The notes beneath the pieces were generated by a model. That model worked only from the letters and a program-made list of their open reading frames with translations. It did not search any database and was not told where the DNA came from. From Jiella mangrovi (GTDB lineage Bacteria > Pseudomonadota > Alphaproteobacteria > Rhizobiales > Rhizobiaceae): a stretch of 35,437 nucleotides of DNA. The position numbers and the translations under genes are program-made. Of this stretch, positions 29,966 through 35,437 are shown piece after piece. The first letter of the stretch is position 1. Each line of letters begins with the position of its first letter. The stretch is from positions 1 through 35,437 of the forward strand of contig NZ_JAGJCF010000028.1 in the NCBI RefSeq assembly GCF_017815135.1, read 5' to 3'.

Positions 29966-31015
29966 TCACGGCAAGAACGCCTCGACCGAGGTGATTTCGA
30001 AATGATCCAAAGCGTCGATGATCCGCGACCGAACGAACTCCGCGTCATTCCGCTTCACGAGGTCGGCGGGTGTATCGGATAGCTCCCGGGTCACCATCGC
30101 CTCCCAATACGATTCCAGAAACTGCCTGGGCTGGCACCGCTGCTCTGCCGGTAGCGCTTCGAAGGGCGGACGCGATGCGAAAAGATGCGCGATCGCGATC
30201 TCGTCCCCGCGCAAGTCACCCCACCAGAAATGCGGGGGTCGGTAATGGAACTTCAGGGAAAGCTGCGCGACACGCCCGTATTGACCAGCGGCAAGTGCCA
30301 GGGCCGCCTGGGTGGAGCCAAGGTCCCGGCGCTGATTGAGGCCTTGGCGCAGGGCAAACTGCGTAACCTGCTCGCCAAAGTCTCGCCAAAGCCTTTCGAG
30401 GCGAGCTGCATCCGGGCCAGACGGAAGCAACACCACTCCTGAATTGAAATAAAGCCCCTCCTCGACTGCCGGGTCGCGGCCTTCCTTGCGAGCATAAAAG
30501 CGCTCATGCCACGGCACCCAGCTCCCGGCTGCGAAGGATGCATCGAGCTCAGAGGTGAGCTGTTCCGCGACGTCTGGATCCAGCCTGCGCTTGTCGGCGA
30601 CCGATGCCATGAGAAGGTCTGCTGGCTCGCGCGCCAGCTCGGCCGCCGATTGCAGAAACACCGTATCATTGTCGACCATCAAGATGCGCTTTGACGACGC
30701 GGGAATGTCTTCCAGCATTCGCAGGATGTTGTAGGTCGCAGCTGTCTCGGCAAAGGGATGCGGCTCGACATCTGTTACGACATCGATGCCCAGGTCTTTG
30801 AGAAAATCGGCAAAACGTTCGTTGGAGGGGCCGACGATCCGCAGCTGCAGAGGGACATCTGCCGCGTAGCGTGCCCAGGTGACGGCATTCAGCACGGCAA
30901 GGCAGAGATGCCGACGGGCCGGCCGACCACGCCTCGCATCGTACAGTGTCCGACAGACAATCGAGACCTTGTCAGTCTGTGCTGCGGGTGCAGCAGCAGC
31001 TCTCTTGTCTTCCAT
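29966..31015 (-). CDS. Putative GT-A fold glycosyltransferase (GT8-like)
   Basis: A 349-residue cytoplasmic protein with features of a nucleotide-sugar-dependent glycosyltransferase. VSIVCRTLYDARRG lies near the N-terminus, RILMVDNDTVFLQ carries a DxD-like triad (Asp115-Asn-Asp117) for metal and UDP-sugar, and YFNSGVVLLP is the acceptor-side motif of GT8-like enzymes. The C-terminal part has HYRPPHFWWGD and IAHLFASRPP, which would be the second metal/sugar site. The acceptor and sugar are unknown, and no capsule or LPS gene lies nearby. The start is uncertain because no good ribosome site precedes 31015. Base composition is less GC-rich than in the neighbours, a hint of transfer. Confidence 0.7.
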   Translation of the reverse strand: MEDKRAAAAPAAQTDKVSIVCRTLYDARRGRPARRHLCLAVLNAVTWARYAADVPLQLRIVGPSNERFADFLKDLGIDVVTDVEPHPFAETAATYNILRMLEDIPASSKRILMVDNDTVFLQSAAELAREPADLLMASVADKRRLDPDVAEQLTSELDASFAAGSWVPWHERFYARKEGRDPAVEEGLYFNSGVVLLPSGPDAARLERLWRDFGEQVTQFALRQGLNQRRDLGSTQAALALAAGQYGRVAQLSLKFHYRPPHFWWGDLRGDEIAIAHLFASRPPFEALPAEQRCQPRQFLESYWEAMVTRELSDTPADLVKRNDAEFVRSRIIDALDHFEITSVEAFLP

Positions 31016-31251
31016 CCCTCAGACTTTGACTGGGCAGTTGGGAATCAAATCAGCCAAGCCCTTCAACTCCCGCTTCATATCGATCTCCACAAGCCCAGCA
31101 AACTGTTCTGATCAGACCAGCCATCCCATTCGCATTGCATTTTGCAAACACCCGAACGCTGCCTCGCGTTTCCCGAAGAGATCATCGGATCATCTTCGAA
31201 CGAGGCCATCGATCAGGCTTGCGGACAGGAGAAGCCGCGATCGGCCAAATG

Positions 31252-32031
31252 TCAAACCCGCCGCTCGACCATCATCTTCTTGATCTCGGCGATCGCCTTG
31301 GCCGGGTTCAGCCCTTTCGGGCAGGCCTGGGTGCAGTTCATGATCGTGTGGCAGCGATAGAGCTTGAACGGGTCTTCCAGAGCGTCGAGCCGGTCGCCCG
31401 TCGCCTCGTCGCGCGAATCGATCAGCCAGCGATAGGCCTGCAGGAGCACGGCCGGGCCGAGATAGCGCTCGCCGTTCCACCAATAGGACGGGCAGGATGT
31501 CTGGCAGCAGAAGCACAGGATGCACTCGTAGAGGCCGTCGAGCTTCTCGCGGTCTTCGTGGCTCTGGCGCCATTCCTTCTGCGGCTCGGGCGTCTCGGTC
31601 TTCAGCCACGGCTCGATCGAGCGAAGCTGCGCGTAAGGAACGGTGAGGTCGGGGATGAGGTCCTTGATCACCGGCATGTGGGGCAGAGGATAGATCGCGA
31701 TATCGCCCTCGATCTCGTCCATGCCCTTGGTGCAGGCAAGTGTGTTCGAACCGTCGATGTTCATCGCGCAGGAGCCGCAGATCCCTTCGCGGCAAGAGCG
31801 ACGCAGCGACAGGGTCGAATCCACCTTGTTCTTGATCCACAGCAGCGCGTCCAGCACCATCGGCCCGCAATCGGCGGTGTCGACATAGAAGGTGTCGAGG
31901 CGGGGATTCTCGCCGTCGTCGGGCGACCAGCGATAGATTCGGAACTCGCGTACCTCTTTGGCGCCTTCCGGCCTGTCCCAGACCTTGCCCTTGGTAATCC
32001 GTGAGTTTTTCGGAAGCGCGAGTTCGACCAT
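31252..32031 (-). CDS. sdhB: Succinate dehydrogenase iron-sulfur subunit SdhB
   Basis: A 259-residue iron-sulfur subunit of respiratory complex II, which passes electrons from the flavin of SdhA to ubiquinone at SdhCD. The [2Fe-2S] ligands are Cys80, 85, 88 and 100 ([10 protein letters not shown]). The second part holds Cys170, 173, 176 and 180 ([18 protein letters not shown]) and Cys227, 233 and 237 ([17 protein letters not shown]) for the [4Fe-4S] and [3Fe-4S] clusters. The start at 32031 has GGAAAGACG just upstream; the upstream ATG at 32088 lacks this. No sdhC, sdhD or sdhA gene lies beside it, which is unusual: the gene upstream on the same strand is an App1-like phosphatase. Confidence 0.96.
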   Translation of the reverse strand: MVELALPKNSRITKGKVWDRPEGAKEVREFRIYRWSPDDGENPRLDTFYVDTADCGPMVLDALLWIKNKVDSTLSLRRSCREGICGSCAMNIDGSNTLACTKGMDEIEGDIAIYPLPHMPVIKDLIPDLTVPYAQLRSIEPWLKTETPEPQKEWRQSHEDREKLDGLYECILCFCCQTSCPSYWWNGERYLGPAVLLQAYRWLIDSRDEATGDRLDALEDPFKLYRCHTIMNCTQACPKGLNPAKAIAEIKKMMVERRV

Positions 32032-32219
32032 CGTCTTTCCATTCAATGCCTGTTTGGAATCGTTCGCACCATAGTGTTTGCGGTGCAAAACGAAAGAGCC
32101 GTTTTCCGCTGCCTTTCGCTTCTAATCGGTTGAAGCCGGCCGGAAAAATCGCCGCACCTGGGTTCTTGGCCTGAAGAGCGCGTTTTCAGCGCGGTCAGGA
32201 GCGGCGGGAGTGCCGACGT

Positions 32220-33332
32220 TCAGGCCTCCCGCTCCCGCTGTTCGACGGCCCCGCGGACCGATTCGACGTCCTTCGCGTCGATCAACCCCATCTCACGGGA
32301 AATCTCCGCCGCCGCGACCAGGCTTTCGGCATTGGTCACCGGGATGCCCAAGGCCTTCAACTGTTCGATCCCGGCGGTCGCGTCCTCGGACAGATTGCCA
32401 TGGGTGACATCGCGGATATGGACGGCCATTACCCGGCCTTCGTGGCGTTGCGCCGCCTTGGCATAGATCGCGGCGTCGCGCTGCCCCGAATCGCCGATCA
32501 GAACGAAGGACAGATCCGGATAGGCGTCCATGATCTTGTCGATCATCTTCAGCTTGTGATCGTCGTGGCCTCCGGTGAGCCACTTGTCCTCGTCGAGGCC
32601 GAAATCCTTGAGGAACATCGGGCCGAGCGGAATTTCGCGCAGCGCAAGGAAGCTCTGGAACAGATCGTAAAGGTTCCACGGGCTCGACGAGACGTAGAAG
32701 ATCGGGTTGGTTTCCGGTCCGGCCTCTCCCTTGGAGAAAGCCCGATAGAGATGCGAGACGCCCGGAAATGCCGTCCGGCTTCTGGCGGAATTTGCCACGA
32801 CGGTGCGCCAATGCTTCACGAGATTGGTCGCACCGGTCTTCACGATCGTGTCGTCGATATCGGAAATGACGCCGAATTTGGCGGTAGGCGAAAGCCTGCG
32901 CACGTTGATTTCGGCGCCGAGTGGCGTCACCTCGTGAACCGGCGCCGAGATCAGCTCGAGTTTAACGGTGAACCAGGGCGACGTGTCGGGGCCTGGATGC
33001 ACCGGGAGGACGGCGTCGAAATAGCCCTCCCGGTCGGTGACGAGTTCGCCGTCCTTGCCCAGAGCACGCCAGGCCACCCTTGCGCCGGGGATCTCGTCTG
33101 TCTCGTAGCGCTTCAGCGTGAGCCACACATTGGTCAGCGTCGATTCGGTGTGAGGCGCGGTCATCACGCCCTGATCTTCCATCACCCGGCCGCGCACCCA
33201 CACCCCCTCGGGGGTGACGATACCGCGATAGGGAACGAGGATGGGCGTGCCCAAAAGCCCGGTCCGCCGCTTGAAGGCGAGGCGCGCCGTGTCCCACATC
33301 TCCTCGGCTCGATGCACGCCGCGCCTCAGCAT
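32220..33332 (-). CDS. App1-like phosphatase (DUF2183)
   Basis: A 370-residue protein. The C-terminal half is a HAD-like catalytic domain of the DUF2183/App1 type: VISDIDDTIVKT gives DxDxT (Asp158, Asp160, Thr162), then FYVSSSPWNLYD (about 213-223), LKDFG, and IGDSGQRD (279-286). App1 of yeast is a Mg-dependent phosphatidate phosphatase; bacterial members are presumed to act on lipid or inositol-type phosphates. The N-terminal half (about 30-150) is a beta-rich domain of unknown role. The ATG at 33332 has GGAG six bases upstream and is preferred over the TTG at 33350. It follows the secreted protein gene by 40 bases and is probably in one operon with it. Confidence 0.88.
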   Translation of the reverse strand: MLRRGVHRAEEMWDTARLAFKRRTGLLGTPILVPYRGIVTPEGVWVRGRVMEDQGVMTAPHTESTLTNVWLTLKRYETDEIPGARVAWRALGKDGELVTDREGYFDAVLPVHPGPDTSPWFTVKLELISAPVHEVTPLGAEINVRRLSPTAKFGVISDIDDTIVKTGATNLVKHWRTVVANSARSRTAFPGVSHLYRAFSKGEAGPETNPIFYVSSSPWNLYDLFQSFLALREIPLGPMFLKDFGLDEDKWLTGGHDDHKLKMIDKIMDAYPDLSFVLIGDSGQRDAAIYAKAAQRHEGRVMAVHIRDVTHGNLSEDATAGIEQLKALGIPVTNAESLVAAAEISREMGLIDAKDVESVRGAVEQREREA

Positions 33333-33372
33333 GCCAGGCTCCGCACGCAATGGCTTGCTATCCTCGGCCTCA

Positions 33373-34029
33373 TCAATTGCTCGTCCCGCCCTGGGGCGCC
33401 GTCGTGGGACCTGTCGTCTTGCAGGTCTCCGAGGTCGAATCGACGAAGGTGAAAATCACTTTCTGATCTTCCTTGGTGACGGTACCCTTCTTCACGAGCT
33501 GGTCGGCGGTCGGCGGAGCGACGACGCTGGCGATCAGATAGTCGCGCTGGGCCGGCGTCAGTTTCTCGACCGCCTGGTCGGCGAGGCACGAGCAGGCGGC
33601 CGGCGTCATGTTGCGGATCTGGATGCCGCAAAGATCGGTGATGATGGCGACCTGATTCTCCTTGGTCAGATGCGGCATTTCGAACTTGTCGCCGACGGCA
33701 TTGCGGGGCTGTTCGCGAACCTCTGAGGAATTGGCATCCGTGTCGTCGGAGCCCGACATGGCCTCGTTCGGAGCCGCGCCAAGCGGTGCGCCGCTCTGGG
33801 TGGCGTCGCTCGCCTCACCGCCCGAGGCAGCCGGCTTTTGCGGTGTTTCGGTCTCGGCCGGAGACATCGGCTTGGGTGCGGCATCCGGTGGCAGGACGAG
33901 GTTCTCCTGACCGGTCTCGCCTGCAGCCTGGGTATCGGCTCCGCGGGACGCATCGCCCGATTGGGCGGAAGCCGGCAACGTCACAAGCCCGAGGGCCGCG
34001 ACACATGCTGCTTGCAGAACAATTCGCAT
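33373..34029 (-). CDS. Secreted Pro/Ala-rich protein with conserved cysteine C-terminal part
   Basis: A 218-residue protein with a signal peptide (MRIVLQAACVAALGLVTLPA, cleaved near SAQ). Residues about 25-110 are low-complexity and rich in Ala, Pro, Gly, Glu and Ser, likely disordered. The last 100 residues look folded: VAIITDLCGIQIRNMTPAAC, then SCLADQAVEKLTPAQRDYLI and a final FVDSTSETCKTT. Four cysteines could form two disulfides in the periplasm. The start at 34029 has GGGAG upstream; an ATG at 34044 is possible. I do not recognise the family. It precedes the App1-like phosphatase in the same direction. Confidence 0.8.
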   Translation of the reverse strand: MRIVLQAACVAALGLVTLPASAQSGDASRGADTQAAGETGQENLVLPPDAAPKPMSPAETETPQKPAASGGEASDATQSGAPLGAAPNEAMSGSDDTDANSSEVREQPRNAVGDKFEMPHLTKENQVAIITDLCGIQIRNMTPAACSCLADQAVEKLTPAQRDYLIASVVAPPTADQLVKKGTVTKEDQKVIFTFVDSTSETCKTTGPTTAPQGGTSN

Positions 34030-34342
34030 TCCGAAATCTCCCATTGGCGCGTCAAGCGCGCACCATCCACGCCGGGTGCCCGAGCGAGAAGACTTAGTGC
34101 GCTGTCTGGGCAGGGCGAACGCGCGATGTCAGCGGACCCATCGGCTGGATGGAAGATCTGGGGTCGCCGAGCCTCTTACGGCGCGGCCAAAACGCCGGCG
34201 GCGGCGGTCGTTCGGCGATCAGCGAAGGCGAGACTTGGCCGCGACGGACGCTGCGACAGACATCCGCTCATGAAAAGACGGCCCCGCGGAGGGTCCGCGA
34301 GGCCGTATCTTCACTGAATTTTCGATCCCGTGATCGTGATTA
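34030..34342. other. Intergenic stretch before the third chemoreceptor's end
   Basis: About 313 bases with no supported gene: frames on the plus strand are short and overlapping. It should hold the promoter of the secreted protein/App1 operon near 34040-34120 and contains the receptor's terminator at 34272-34306. Confidence 0.4.
34272..34306 (-). terminator. Rho-independent terminator after the right-end chemoreceptor
   Basis: A 13-base stem (34278-34290 with 34294-34306) and loop of three. On the minus strand the single non-Watson-Crick pair is a G-U wobble and the stem is followed by TCTTTTC. On the plus strand the same position is a C-A mismatch, which supports minus-strand use. It lies 37 bases past the receptor stop. 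Confidence 0.85.

Positions 34343-35437
<1,095 letters not shown>

Overview
The window is GC-rich, densely coded DNA typical of an alphaproteobacterium. The gene content points to a motile, free-living or plant/soil/marine-associated member of the Hyphomicrobiales (Rhizobiales): several chemoreceptors with xWxxF tails, a TRAP uptake system, DUF971 beside moaA, and intergenic mosaic palindromes of the kind seen in rhizobia. A genus cannot be named from the sequence. No rRNA, tRNA, CRISPR array, integrase, transposase or phage gene was seen, so this reads as chromosomal DNA with scattered small repeats rather than an island.

Layout. 1-5740: a chemotaxis block on the minus strand, holding a chemoreceptor cut by the window start, a secreted one-domain Cache/PDC protein just upstream of it, a 3-hydroxybutyrate dehydrogenase, and a second chemoreceptor with a clear terminator. 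5998-13629: a divergent catabolic module, with a 5-oxoprolinase-type enzyme on the minus strand and dctP-dctQ-dctM plus a MarR-type regulator on the plus strand; the likely job is uptake and hydrolysis of 5-oxoproline or a related lactam. 13688-20376: housekeeping and cofactor genes, comprising an SRAP DNA-crosslink repair protein, a flavoprotein, DUF971, moaA, a small exported protein, a charged protein of unknown function, a Bcr/CflA efflux pump and mobA. 20553-23019: a polar amino-acid ABC uptake system (binding protein and two permeases) with a terminator after the binding protein and no ATPase gene. 23052-25096: a RelE/HigB-type toxin-antitoxin pair, a beta-hydroxyacid dehydrogenase and a TolA/TonB C-terminal-like exported protein. 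25506-29728: an Lrp regulator, a NIT-domain chemoreceptor, and a divergent HxlR regulator/azoreductase pair. 29966-34029: a glycosyltransferase, an sdhB with no sdhCDA beside it, an App1-like (DUF2183) phosphatase and a secreted protein. 34343-35437: a third receptor of the first type, cut by the window end.

The most striking features are repeats. (1) The receptors at the two ends share a 915-base stretch with only about 15 differences, 575 bases of it identical, in direct orientation about 34.5 kb apart. This suggests recent gene conversion or duplication. (2) A palindromic repeat is inserted in frame inside the 5-oxoprolinase gene and adds a low-complexity segment to the protein. (3) A nested palindrome at 15218-15480 has terminal inverted repeats and 10-base direct repeats, like a small non-autonomous mobile element; a decayed relative lies near 25.3 kb. 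(4) Another two-hairpin mosaic palindrome lies between dctP and dctQ. In the three better-preserved elements the arms differ at paired positions that keep each arm's own hairpin, which argues that these units fold.
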